Below are positions 1-10,064 of a stretch of 30,567 nt of DNA, one piece after another. The notes below the pieces were generated by a model. The model saw only the letters and a list, made by a program, of their open reading frames with translations. It was not told the DNA's origin and did not search any database. Numbering within the stretch: position 1 is the stretch's first letter; each line of letters begins with the position of its first letter. Source of the stretch: Mesotaenium endlicherianum (Eukaryota; Streptophyta; Zygnematophyceae; Zygnematales; Mesotaeniaceae); NCBI GenBank assembly GCA_009602735.1, contig WELA01012722.1, forward strand, positions 90,682 through 121,248, in the 5' to 3' direction. A program made the translations under genes and the position numbers.

Positions 1-13
1 GGGGGGGGGGGGG
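1..13. repeat. Poly-G tract at the left window edge
   Basis: Thirteen consecutive G followed by TGTA. A near-identical G12-TGTG tract occurs at 752-763, a C13 tract at 8436-8448, and G12 closes the window at 30556-30567. Homopolymers of this length at both extremities suggest contig or gap edges rather than a biological boundary. Confidence 0.8.
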
Positions 14-469
14 TGTAAGGTCTACGACTCAAGGCCCCCCTGCGTGCTCCGCTCTGCTCTGCCTTGCCCTGCTGTGCTGCTGGCTTCAGTGCGTGGCTTA
101 CCCCTCCCAGGCTATGTGTGCTGGCCTGCCCAGCTAGCAGCAGTGGGAGATCACACGGCCCACAAGCATGTAGTGGAAAGCCCCCCTTCTGCCACAAGGG
201 ACGGACAGTCCCCTGATAGGAGCTCGTGCTCACGGCGGGGTGGTGAGCTCGTCACTCTTCCCTTGGTGCTGCAACTCCTGAGGCACGCGCATGCAAGCAC
301 GCGCGTGGCAGGGGGTGGTACCGTTTTTCTGGAGTTGGGCGTGGGTGGAGGCAGGGCTGTGAAAGTGACACTTGGCGAGGTGCAGAAGGGGTACGAGCGG
401 GCTCATGCTGCTGGCCCCAGGAGCGAAGAGGGAGAGAGAGGGGGAGGGGGAGGGGGAGGGAGAGAGCAC
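1..469 (-). other. CBP80 intron tail with G-rich minisatellite and no recognisable exon
   Basis: This stretch should lie inside CBP80 downstream of its fifth visible exon. It contains a (GA)n/(GGGGGA)n tract at about 430-463 that abuts the 5' splice site at 469/470, and otherwise GC-rich sequence. I looked on the minus strand for the next conserved CBP80 block and did not find it. Confidence 0.5.
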
Positions 470-1609
470 CTGGAGGCCGCAGTAGACTCGGTGAACCACG
501 GCTGACCCAAACTGCGCATCTCTCACATTCAATAGCCCAACCTGGAGCATGCAGCCACCCACACCTCCCACTCCCACCCGCACCCAAAACCACCCACACA
601 CATGCAGTCGAGCATATCAGAGCACAAGGCATGACGGTCGCCAATTAGAGGACTGGGCGGGCATTGTTCCTCGCGCCTCCTGATGTTGTGCCTGCCTGTC
701 TGAAAGTGCGTAAACAAGGTGCCAAGAAAAGAAAGAGGAAGAGGATGACCCGGGGGGGGGGGGTGTGAGCTCACAAGTGTGGCATAGAGGGGGGCTTTGT
801 GCGGCAGCTCCTCCGCACACTGTACCACTAGCTGCTCCCCCACATCCCCGTTGCACACACAATATTAGCATGGCTGGCTGCCCCGCTGCCCTGCTAATAT
901 GGCGGGCATGCCTAGCTGCCACGCTAGCATGGCCAGGCCTCCCCAATTGCCACGCTGGCATGGCCGGCTGAATGCCATGCTGACATGGCTGGCACGCATC
1001 CCCCCACATTCTTCATCTGCGTCGGGCTCAGTCTCCTGTTGGGGCACCTTGCATGTCCGCCACCAGGAGTGCACTCTGCAGCTGGCTTCTATTGCATTCA
1101 GTTAAAAAGCTGAGGAAGGGTATAGAAGGCGCATGCAAAGCTCCTGGAAGTAGGAAGATTTATGGCTAAGCAGCTGGACATGAAGGGTAACAAGAGCATA
1201 AAGTATGAGGAGAAAGAAGGAGGGGGTAGTAACCTCCAAGGCGTCGTTGAACGTGTCCTCAGCATTTCGTCCCAAAACTTTCACACACAGCTCCTGAGAC
1301 ACCCGCGACCGACACTGACCGTTAGATGCTCTGTTAAGCCTGAAGGTGTGCCCAGCTCAAGGAAGAAATACGATTGAGCTTACCAGCTGCTCTGTGGGGT
1401 CCGCTGAGCTTCCATACTCAGCACAGCGCTCTCCTAGCCTTATCACCAGTGCTCGCCAGCTACTCAAACAAGGCCAGGAAAGTGATAACGACTCAAGCGC
1501 TTCTCCCATTTCCTATTGAAATCATCTTCCCGAGGGCGGAGACGCCCAGCAGTGGCATGTGCCTTTTCCGACATTACCTTTGAGCAGCTTCGCCGTCGAG
1601 CGGATCCAT
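470..1609 (-). CDS. CBP80: Nuclear cap-binding protein subunit 1 (CBP80/ABH1), N-terminal exons, partial
   Basis: Large subunit of the nuclear cap-binding complex, which with CBP20 binds the m7G cap and links transcription to splicing, microRNA processing and export. Five coding exons are visible, read right to left: 1578-1609 (start MDPLDGEAAQ), 1384-1459, 1234-1293, 775-831 and 470-541. Intron phases agree at every junction (2,0,0,0). Together they give about 99 residues. The order of conserved blocks matches the start of plant CBP80 without gaps: W-x-x-L-x-x-R-x-GE-x-x-x-EYG-x-S near residue 12, QCAEELPHK-x-PLY, then LVGLLN. This is the start of the first MIF4G domain. Donors are GTAATG, GTAAGC, GTTACT, GTGAGC and GTGCTC. 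The next conserved block (the LLRF helix) was not found in bases 1-469, so the rest of the roughly 850-residue protein should lie left of the window. The gene is divergent from pinin. Identity rests on remembered family sequence, not on a search. Confidence 0.88.
752..763. repeat. Poly-G tract (G12)
   Basis: Twelve consecutive G, 12 bp to the left of the fourth visible CBP80 exon, so the CBP80 pre-mRNA carries C12 just after that exon's donor site. Run length is prone to sequencing error. Confidence 0.8.
865..1000. repeat. Degenerate GC-rich tandem repeat in a CBP80 intron
   Basis: Irregular repeats of roughly 20-25 bp built on GCCACGCTGGCATGGC-like words (for example CACGCTAGCATGGC and CACGCTGGCATGGC). 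They lie in the intron between the third and fourth visible exons of CBP80. A related set built on GCTGACATGCTGACAAGC recurs at 28865-28985. Confidence 0.6.
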
Positions 1610-2005
1610 AGATTCCTTGATGTCGTCAACGAAGCCAGGTCTTACTGGCAGCGAAGAGGCAAGCTCCAAAACATGGCTCAAAAGCGGGCTACACAAAACA
1701 CGACTCTTTCATGACATGTAAAATTGCTAAAAGTGATGCAGCATCTGGGCTCCTCTTGACGATGGTCTTGCATGTTCGCAGATTACGGTGTCTCAGTTAA
1801 AGAGCGTTTGAAATTTGTAAAAGCGCTCGGCACTCCCGGGAACTTGCTCGATACTAAAAACTAAAACCTGCTTTTCGTTTGAGCACACGTATCCTACAAA
1901 ATATCATAAGAAATTTTCCATCAAGGACTTGCACAGGCACTCGTTTGTCGACATTGCCTTGCTTAAAACTAGCGACTTCTCTTTGATGCACCCGCGATCG
2001 AAAAA
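1610..2005. promoter_or_regulatory. Shared 5' interval of CBP80 (minus) and pinin (plus)
   Basis: Only 396 bp separate the two start codons, so the interval must hold both 5' UTRs and both promoters unless an upstream non-coding exon exists. I saw no convincing TATA box close to either start. The arrangement suggests a bidirectional promoter; this is inferred from gene geometry, not from a recognised motif. Confidence 0.55.
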
Positions 2006-5000
2006 ATGGCTGCAGAGCTTCACATGAAGACAGAGGAGGAGCTTCAGGGAGAAATTCAAGAGATAGAGCGACAGCAATATGAGGTATGACTTGATCCGAC
2101 CTCATACATATATCCATGGCACATACTTCTTATTGACTACTTCTGCAGCCGAGTCTCTACTGATCCGCTTGTAGGTGTTGTCCTGTGCCTGTAATAGCTG
2201 GATGAGCGCTTACGGGACCGTAGAGCGATCAGACGACCTGGGCACAGTACTGGCTATCAGAACGGTAGCTACGAGAGACAGCAAGGAGCTTTAACTGGTG
2301 GGAGGGGGCCTGGCCTGCAGCAAAGGGGTGTTGTGAGGAGGGTAATTTCTTCGGCTCTACCCTTTCAAATGCTCTTTCCATATGTCACTACCCGCTTATT
2401 CTTGACTATGTGACTTCTACCAACTTGAAGGCCGGAAGTTTATGTGTGTCTTCTTCTTCAGCAACGCCCTCGTTATCTTCGACGGCATACGGATGACGGA
2501 GCATGGACTTGAGTTTTCCTACAGCAATTATGGAGTTCCCTTTTTTCAACATGCCTGCATCAGTTAATTCAACGAGTCCTTTGAGAGATATGAATGAGAA
2601 GTCCGGCTGGAGTAAGCAAGCCATGCAAGCACTAGCAATTGAAGTAATGAATCAAAGTTGAGTTATGCAGGCAGAGGTAGCTCGAGAGGAGGATCTAGAG
2701 CCACCCCCGAAGCGACGACTCCTCTCGTCTGTCGTCAAGGTGCTCCCCTGCTGCCCCCCTACCCTCCTTGGCTTTCAGCTTGTCTGAGTCATCCCCCTCG
2801 ATCCTTGATTTCATGTGAGGTGCAGCAGCTGTCGCTTTCTCTCCCCCTCTCCCTCTCTCCCTCTCTCCCTATCTCCCTCTTCTTTTCTTGTTCCCTACAT
2901 TAGAACCAGGCATGGCATCTGTTTGAGTCTTGGGCAGCAGGTCTGCTGACCCGAACTCGAGCTCTCATGATTAGATCGTCAATAGCGACTTGGGGCCATG
3001 ACCATCCACCAGCTTGATGATTTGCTCACTTTCAGTTAAGACAGTAAACGTGAGGAGAGAGAGTTGCGGATAAAGACCATCCACCTTTTTGACGAAGCTG
3101 CAATGCTTGATCAGGCGCCACCTGGCAACGAGGGAGAGCAGGGCCAAGCTGGCGGTCCCCTCACACACTTGGAGCCTAGCCTGCCGCCCGCTCAGGTTAG
3201 AGGCATTCCATCCCTCCTCCAGTCAGGTTGGTCAGCTCAGAAGAAGACGTAAGTACTTATGCAGCTCAGCTCCAGACCCCGTAACCCATGCGCCTCCAAC
3301 CCAGGTGTTCGTTTAGCTCAGCTTCCGCCTTCCACCGTTGCACCTGTATCTCCCTGCATCTGCCATGAGTTGCCGCGACGAAGGAAGGAGCAACACGCAC
3401 ACGCACGCGCGCGCGCACACATACACACACACACACTCACACGCACAGAGAGAGAGAGAGAAGAACAAGCGTAAAGAGAGAGAGAGAATATATGTGTTGC
3501 CCACTGTGTAAAAAGTATGGGACAGGTCGACGACGGAGAGTCCTCTGTGCCACGTGGCCTTCGTGGACAATGCCAGGCTGGCAGTTAGTCCCGTGTGTCT
3601 TAATATGTGTGTGTGCATGTGAGAGCGAGAAAAATTGAGTGAGTGTGTGTGTGTGTGTCTTGCATGTCTGGAGGCTGCAGTTGCCAGCCTCACAAGGGAT
3701 TGTGGCAAGCAAGCAGTGCATGTGACTGCCTGAAGATAGCAATCTGGCGGTGGTGGGAGCAGGAGGGCGGAGAAGGGGGCACGGGAGAGGACGGGGAGTT
3801 TGACCCGGCACGGAGAGAAGTGCCAGCTGTACATAAGGACGAGCGCGTGGTGAGGAGAAACAAGCGGATGTTTGGGGCGCTGCTGCTCGGCACCCTCGAG
3901 GTCTCTTCTCCCCCCATCTCTCTCTCTCTCCTCCTCCTTCTCCTTCTCCTCCTGCTCCTCATGCTCCTGCTCCAGCTCCTTATTCTCCTCCTCTTTTCCT
4001 CCCTGCTTCTCTTCTCCTGCTCCTCCTCCTGCTGCTCCCCCCCCTGTTCCACCTGCTCCTCCTTTGCAGCAGTGCTGAGATGAAGCAAGCTGCTGGGGAT
4101 GGCAGGTGGCTTTGTAGGACAGGCTGCTGCAGCGGTTGTAGCATGCAAGCCTGCGCCGATTGTTTGTCGTGCCAGGTGTCAGTCACTGCAGCTTTGCATG
4201 GTGCATGGTTCGCGGTGAATATGAGCGACGGGCCCATGCCCTGACAGCTGGCCGTGTGCGCACGTGCAGAAATTTCGGGAGGATGACAAGAAGCTGCAGA
4301 AGTCGGATGCGTTCGTGCGCCGCTCCGATTCGCTCAAGCGGGTGCGCCGTCCCTCCTCCTCCTTTTCCTCCTCCTCCTCCTCTTTGTCTCCTTCCTCTTT
4401 GGCTGTTTCTCTGTGCCTCAAATTTTCCGCTTATATGGGCCCCCTGTCGCAGAAAAAACCCGACTGCGCAATGACTGTTCTTGAATGATCCTGCCCTGCA
4501 AATTCTGGCTACTGGAAACTCAATTCTGGCGAGGAATTGATGCACAGCCATTGGGAAGTGCTAGCAAGAAGATTTTTGTGTTTCCGGCGTGTGTGTTGGT
4601 TTGCATGTGCGGACGTGGAGGACAGCATGTGTCTCGTAGCAGGCAGATGGTAGAGACTGTTTACTTTGTGCAGAAGACCTTCACACGTTTCTGCTGCTGC
4701 TGCTGCTACTGCTGTGTGTCGCTCTCTCTCTCCCTCTCTCTCTGTATGTGTGTGTGTGTGTGGGTGTGGATGTGTGTGTCTGGGTGTGAGACTGGGGGTG
4801 ACAATGTCTTTTGCTTGGGCGTGTGGTGGACGCACATGTGCAGGCAGAGCAGAGGGCGCGGGAGGAGAGCGAGTTGCTGCGAACGGCTCAGAGACAGCGC
4901 CAGATGGAGATGCGTGAGCGCGACCTTGTAAATATACCCACCCCTCTCCTTCCCCCTCCCCCCTGTCTTCCTCTTCCTCGCAGCCTCTCCCCTTCCCAGC

Positions 5001-6388
5001 TTCAGATTGGAGGATCTATCATTGAGGCGGTGGAGGACAGGTGGCACTCTGATGAACCCCGTGTGAACGTTGGCGCATGCGCCTGTCACTTGTCACTCCA
5101 CTGGAGCCTGGAAGTTTCTGGAGGAGTGGTTTGAAAAGGTGACGCCTTTTGGCAAAATACTTTGTGCTACTATTCTTGAGGGGGCACATGCAGGTGCTGA
5201 AGGCGAGACTGGCGGCGAAGGCGGACGAGAAAGCGCTGGAGCTGCTCTTTTTGCGGTGGTCGGCGCACCACCAGCGACTCTCCTCCTTCCTCTGGTGCCG
5301 CTCTGCCTCTCCTTCGTGGTTGCGTGCTTAGGCCCTATGGACCCTGAGGCAGCTTATGTTTTATCCATTGAGATGCAATGCGAAGGACGCACCCATCCTG
5401 GAAAAGGTCTACTTTCCTGGGGGAGAGCCGGATCAGCATATTGCACGTGCTTGCAGATGATGCGAATCTGACGAAGAGGGTCTGTGTATGTCAGCGTCTG
5501 CTTGCTGAATCATCAGCTCGGCATACTCGGGAAGCTACTCAATGGTCCAGTAGTTTTACGAGATTGTGGCATTGTGGGTATGTATCTCTTCATGTTCATG
5601 TGGAAGGACCACCTGGTCTCAATAAGAGTAGAAAAGACGAGTTGCTGACAGATTTTTCCTGACTGGCCCTGGCAGCACAAAGACTAAACCTGCCGTGTAC
5701 TTCGTCCCTGCAAAATCATGCGATGCGACGCAGCGGCGTCTGGAAGAGCAACAACAAGTAATGTTTTTCATTTGCCACTTCCTGGGTTTTTGTGGATTGT
5801 TTGCGCTGTGCTCGCCACCCTCTACTTTTAATACTTATGCTGACTCTTCGCTCTTTTCCGATATATAACAGCCGGTGTTAACATCTATTCACGGCATATT
5901 TATTTGCCCAAGGACAGTTTACACCTTTTTTTTTCCAGCAAGTGTTTTGCTGTTGTAGAAAGTGGCATGCTGATGTTGAGTTGTTGCCATTGCAGGAGCT
6001 AGATGAGTGGAGGAGACAAAGACGAGACGAATTGAGCAGCTACACGCAGAAAGCCACCACAGACGTTCTGGCAAGGGTTGAGACACAAACTGGTAATGTT
6101 TTACTTGCTGGTCTAGGCCCACACAGGAGTGGTGTGGTCGGGGAGCATGAAGTCGGGGAGGATGTGCATGCAGCTGCAGACAGACCTGCACTTGTTGAGC
6201 ATAATGAAGTTCGCGATATGACTTCAACTGCTGGCACAATATTAGAAGATGGCATGCCTGAGAGTACTGAATTGTTGTCAGCAAAAACCACAAGCTCAGC
6301 TGTAGAGGATGATAACAAGCAAGTGGTGCAAGACGACAAGCTACATTCTGCAACTCCTAGTCCAAAAGAGATGGATGAGCTAGTTTGA
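2006..6388 (+). CDS. PNN: Pinin/SDK/memA-domain protein (plant pinin homologue)
   Basis: Nuclear-speckle protein that acts in pre-mRNA splicing with exon-junction-complex proteins. Exons: 2006-2083, 2198-2341, 2671-2739, 3115-3195 (less certain), 3763-3900, 4270-4341, 4844-4927, 5194-5294, 5676-5757, 5996-6388, with matching phases throughout (all 0 except phase 2 at 5294/5676), giving about 413 residues. Seen in order: an N-terminal acidic coiled-coil start (EEELQGEIQEIERQQ), LDERLRDRR, PPPKRRLLSSVVK, an acidic linker, then the pinin domain: RVVRRNKRMFG, LGTLE/KFREDDKKLQ, RRSDSLKR, AEQRAREESELLR, RLAAKADEKALELLFLRW, KPAVYFVPAK and ELDEWRRQRRDEL. These match plant pinin block for block. The C-terminal tail of about 100 residues is acidic and low in similarity. 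The start is the first ATG of the frame in a favourable AAAAAATGG context. Introns are rich in (CA)n, (GA)n and (CTC)n. A strong unused donor GTAAGT near 3249 leaves the acidic-linker exon uncertain. Confidence 0.93.
2824..2882. repeat. (CTCCCT)n simple repeat in a pinin intron
   Basis: Pyrimidine-rich CTCTCCCT-type microsatellite on the plus strand within a pinin intron. It gives spurious serine/leucine-rich open frames on one strand. Confidence 0.85.
3392..3660. repeat. (CA)n, (GA)n and (TG)n microsatellites in a pinin intron
   Basis: Alternating purine-pyrimidine (CA)n with CGCGCG at about 3393-3448, then (GA)n at about 3447-3488, and (TG)n at about 3640-3660. All lie in the intron before the exon starting at 3763. 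The CA/CG part could adopt Z-DNA. Confidence 0.85.
3904..4070. repeat. (CTC/CTT/CTG)n pyrimidine triplet repeat in a pinin intron
   Basis: A long run of CTCCTC, CTTCTC and CTGCTC triplets begins directly after the donor at 3900. Because the period is three it keeps several frames open on both strands, producing poly-Leu, poly-Ser and Glu/Arg-rich shadow frames that are not genes. A shorter CCTCCT tract follows the next donor at 4350-4400. Confidence 0.85.
4690..4790. repeat. (CTG)n, (CT)n and (TG)n microsatellites in a pinin intron
   Basis: Consecutive short CTGCTG, CTCTCT and GTGTGT tracts in the intron between the pinin exons ending at 4341 and starting at 4844. Confidence 0.8.
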
Positions 6389-7116
6389 ATAAGATGGCCT
6401 TAATGCATAGAGTGGCTGGTCATTAAGGCTTTTCTAAAAGCCTCCTGAGTTTCAACACTACGCACTGTAAGAATTCCAGATTGAGGGTTTAAGAAAGACC
6501 ACTCAAAAGCCTTTCTACTTGAAGTTGACTCCGTCACTTGTGACTGCTATAAATAAATGATGATGTTGCCCTACAAATAATGAGGCAGGGGTGCAGGCAA
6601 TATGCCATTCTTCTCAAGGAGAAGTTATCTATGCATTGTAGACCAAACCAACCTGTACACAGGACACAGGTCATGGTGCCTGCGGCATGTCTACTTACTC
6701 TAGCAACCCCCTGCAAGTCTCAATGACGGGCTCGCTGGTGTATTGCAAAAATGTCAAGAAAAAACCATGGCTCAATATAAAAAGAAGCAAGTGCATTACA
6801 GTCACATAGACGGTCTTTGAGAGAGAAACAGCCTACTGCCGACAGGCCGAGGTCAACATTGATATAATCTACTCATCTGAATAACATGGACATGCCTTAA
6901 AGAAACCAAATGATTCTGCTAGCTTTACACTTTACTTGAGCAAGTTGAGCTCAAAAATTGATCTGATACTGCCAACATGAAGTTCCAAATACATTCTCCA
7001 TTTTACATTGTTCAGGCCTCATAGAGCAGACACAGGCATCATGAACCATATGCGCGCCCACTGCATTACAATAATGTCATCCTAATTGTATATTGGTAGG
7101 GACTCCCATGAAGAGC
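6389..7116. other. Convergent 3' flanks of pinin and profilin
   Basis: No coding sequence recognised. It must hold the 3' UTRs of pinin (plus) and profilin (minus), which meet tail to tail. An AATAAA on the plus strand at 6552-6557 is a plausible pinin poly(A) signal. I did not find a canonical AATAAA on the minus strand for profilin. Confidence 0.5.
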
Positions 7117-7887
7117 TCAAATGCCCTGCCCCACCAGATAATCTCCCAGGTTTTCCACGACAATGTTGCAATCACCATGTGAGGTGGGCTTATCATATAT
7201 GCCAAATATAAGAGCACCATTTGTCTTCATAATAGTAACACCTGATTCACCCTGTTGTCACAAACAGAAGAAGAAACCCTTATCAGAAGGTCGTAACTTG
7301 AAATACAGGAAAACTAGACGAAGACCCACAGAGCACCATGAAGTAAACATATCATTATTGATACATAAATGTTTCCTTATGTGTGGACTTTATTAAACCT
7401 TAAGTGCAACCCTTCCTCAACGCAAAGATGAGCATGATTGCTGCAGCTTCAGAGAAACAGCTGAAAGGGGAAAGATACCTTCTTTCCTCTGATTACTCGG
7501 CCCGCCTCTCCCTGAATCACCATGTACTTCTCTCCACCAATTCGGAGACCACTCATAGCCAGGTCTGCTGGGTCGTTAAATGCTCCGACAATGTTACTAG
7601 CTTCCTGAGCTGTCATCTGCATACCAAGTCACAGCAATCCAGCCAAGTAGACCATGATAACTAAGAAAACGACATGAAATTTATCAAATTTGAGAGTAGC
7701 AATTCCAATTGTAAGAACGTTGAATATAAAATTTGCAAACGGCTAGAATGTTCCTACTCACCGCAGGAAATTCTGCACTCTGGGCCCAAACATTGCCATC
7801 AAGTCCCACAATAGCTGCGGACTTTAGTGTTCCCTTGTGTGGGAGCTCGCACATAAGGTGGTCATCAACATACGATTGCCAAGACAT
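7117..7887 (-). CDS. PRF: Profilin, actin-monomer-binding protein
   Basis: Small cytosolic protein that binds G-actin, proline-rich ligands and phosphoinositides and feeds actin polymerisation. Three exons on the minus strand: 7762-7887, 7479-7616 and 7251 down to 7117, all phase 0, with GTGAGT and GTATCT donors and GCAG/ACAG acceptors. The product is 132 residues, within the usual 131-134 of plant profilins. Exon 1 begins [14 protein letters not shown], the plant profilin signature that helps form the poly-proline site, and includes [10 protein letters not shown]. Exon 2 ends [17 protein letters not shown]. Exon 3 carries [11 protein letters not shown] and ends LVVG-like (DYLVGQGI). The three-exon layout with breaks near residues 42 and 88 is, from memory, that of plant profilins. 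It is transcribed away from the eL27 gene. Confidence 0.97.
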
Positions 7888-8576
7888 AGCTGTGGGTATT
7901 TAGAACAAGTAAGACAGTGGCGCAAGTAGACGAGGGCAAGATTGGGACAGTTGAATGGCGTTCTGCGTATTGTCGAATGAATGATCCAAGTTGCCAATGC
8001 AGTCGGGTGAAAATAGTGATTCATATTTCTTCTTCGAAAATCCTGTCAATGAAGGCCCAATCCAAATTTCTGAGTTTTAGTCGGACCTGTTGACTAATCC
8101 GAGGGTGAGAAGCATGGGGTGTCAACCAAAGTCAGCAGTCTACAGATGGCCGTTTAATTCCTTTTACTGCCTTTTTCAGCCAACAAGAACATGTACGGCG
8201 CACATGTGCAATTGGCGACCGATATAAAAATTATTTTGCAAGAAACTCAATCGAACTTCTCTCGTAATTGCATCTCTGCCAGCGTAAAGGTACATATTTT
8301 TCTGTTATCCAGCCTACCGGCGGGACTAGTCAACGATGCTGGCGGTAGAGAAACTTTTAACTGGGGACATAATCAAATGTATAATTAACGTACTCGAAAC
8401 TTTGCGGAGTGGATACTAGCGTAGCGACATCGAGTCCCCCCCCCCCCCAAGGACCTCCAAGCGTCTACCCTGTTCACATATAGGAGAAACACACCATCAT
8501 ATTGCCCTCTTTGGCTTCTGCTGTAGCGGCCTTTACACAACGAGCTAAGCAGGCAGCTATTATTACATTTGATATC
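7888..8576. promoter_or_regulatory. Divergent promoter interval between profilin and eL27
   Basis: The 689 bp between two start codons hold both 5' UTRs and promoters. On the plus strand GGCCCA at 8054-8059 is the reverse of TGGGCC, a site II-type element common in plant ribosomal-protein promoters. TATAAAAA near 8221 is a possible TATA box but lies rather far upstream of the eL27 start. A C13 homopolymer sits at 8436-8448. An in-frame upstream ATG at 8502 precedes the eL27 start but is probably in the 5' UTR. Confidence 0.5.
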
Positions 8577-10064
8577 ATGGTGAAGTTTCTAAAGCCCAGC
8601 AAGGTAGTCGTTCTACTACAGGGACGCTATGCCGGTCGCAAGGCTGTGATTGTGAAGAACTTTGATGATGGAACCCAGGGCAGACAGTACGGGCACGCCC
8701 TTGTTGCTGGCATTGCCAAGTACCCCCGCAAGGTTAGTATTCGATTTATCTTAAGGAGGTCTAACCTTCTTACGTCCCCCTTTTCGTATAATCATCTTTT
8801 CCTAGGCTCCCCGTCAATGACGAGACCAAGTTAGTAACACTCGCCCTTCCTTCTGTTATTCATCGCAGGTGACAAAAAAGCAAACAGAGAAGCAACTAGC
8901 GAAGAAGGCTAGGCTAAAGGCCTTCATCAAGGTGGTGAACTACAACCATATTATGCCCACCAGGTACATAAGCTCGACACGTGCTTGGTGATTTCCATCG
9001 TTTGGTTGATTACGAATGGGTCTACATACATAGGTTGGTTACTCTGGGTATATTTCTTGTGCCATTATTGCAATGGACTCTTAGGCTGAAAATGGCTTCA
9101 GGGGATAAGCAAAGAATTGGGAGGGTGAAATAAGTTATCTCGTCTTTCCCTGATGAAGTCCCGATCATATCTCTAACGTTACATGATCTCGGTTAAGCAA
9201 AATGACTTCTATAACACCCCCCACGCCCTTCCCTATGAGCCTCATCTGACATTTCTTTAGATTTCAGAAGAGGTTTGTTACCTCTTAGTCTCGTTTTGGG
9301 TTAAGCCCAAGCCTTTCGTGCAAGTTCTACTCATTGTGAGAAACCTGTGATGGGCTTTGAGCAACAGGGTTTAAGGATAATACAGATGATACGGTCCCAG
9401 TACTATTTCCTTGAAGGCTCGATAATATTCCTTCACTGAAACACTCATATGACATTTCCCATGGACCCTGGTGTAGGCGACTGAGTATAATCACTTCAGT
9501 GAGTTGCCTGCGCTTCCGCACTGTGAAGAAAGAGTCAAATGGTTGCATGATAACTGGACACGATGTTTCATCTAGACGCTGGTAATCTGGCCGCAGACGA
9601 TGCGTGTAGAGAAAGACCCGTGCTCCCTCCTAGTTGTGCCATTGCATGGTAGACCTTTGGCTTAGGGGATGGGGTTTTCTCCTGGAACCTTGTAGGAGAC
9701 TTATAGTACCTTCTGGCCATTTTTTGTGCCCATTTCTCACTGATGTGGCAGGTATCAGTTGGATGTGGATCTTAAGAATGTAGTGACCGTTGACAAGCTG
9801 GACACCGCTACAAAGAAAGTTGAGACACGCAAGGCATGTGCACTCATCCTTCCTCAGTCATCCTTCCTGTTATATTAACGTTGTCATATTGGTTGTATGT
9901 CCTGGTGCTAGCTTCCTATCTCTTTCCTGGCCAAATGTCATCACCTCATGTTTGTGTGATGCTCCCTCTCCATCTTATTGTGTTAGCAGGAAACGAAGAA
10001 GGTATTGGAGGAGAGGTTCAAGACTGGCAAGAACAGGTGGTTCTTCACTAAGCTGCGCTTCTGA
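8577..10064 (+). CDS. RPL27: 60S ribosomal protein eL27 (RPL27)
   Basis: Structural protein of the cytosolic large ribosomal subunit. Four exons: 8577-8732, 8869-8963, 9752-9833 and 9990-10064, with junction phases 0, 2 and 0. The product is exactly 135 residues, the usual plant length. Seen: [20 protein letters not shown] (KOW-type start), [40 protein letters not shown], and the invariant C-terminus [13 protein letters not shown]...KLRF. The start at 8577 is chosen over the in-frame ATG at 8502 because eL27 proteins begin MVKF or MGKF. The third intron starts AAG|GC at 9834 and ends TTAGCAG; a GT donor in the right phase is not available, so it appears to be a GC-AG intron. Arabidopsis eL27 genes are, as I recall, intronless, so the split structure is a lineage feature. 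Confidence 0.98.

Noticed and set aside
1048..1081. A possible extra CBP80 exon on the minus strand reading LQSALLVADMQ
   Set aside because: It has an acceptor-like AG, but the exons on either side already join in phase 0 and match the plant CBP80 spacing residue for residue, leaving no room for it.
3196..3252. Longer form of the uncertain pinin linker exon ending at a strong GTAAGT donor
   Set aside because: It would end in phase 2, which does not fit the next exon starting at 3763; the CAG|GTTAGA donor at 3195 fits phase 0.
3690..4148. Glu/Arg-rich, Leu-rich and Ser-rich open frames on both strands
   Set aside because: They come from the CTC/CTT triplet repeat in a pinin intron, whose three-base period keeps frames open.
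8502..8576. An in-frame N-terminal extension of eL27 starting at 8502
   Set aside because: eL27 proteins start at MVKF/MGKF and the extension would exceed the constant family length of about 135 residues.
9145..9255. A box C/D snoRNA in the second eL27 intron (TGATGA at about 9150 and CTGA at about 9246)
   Set aside because: The boxes are present, but there is no terminal stem and no clear guide sequence; short motifs of this kind are expected by chance.
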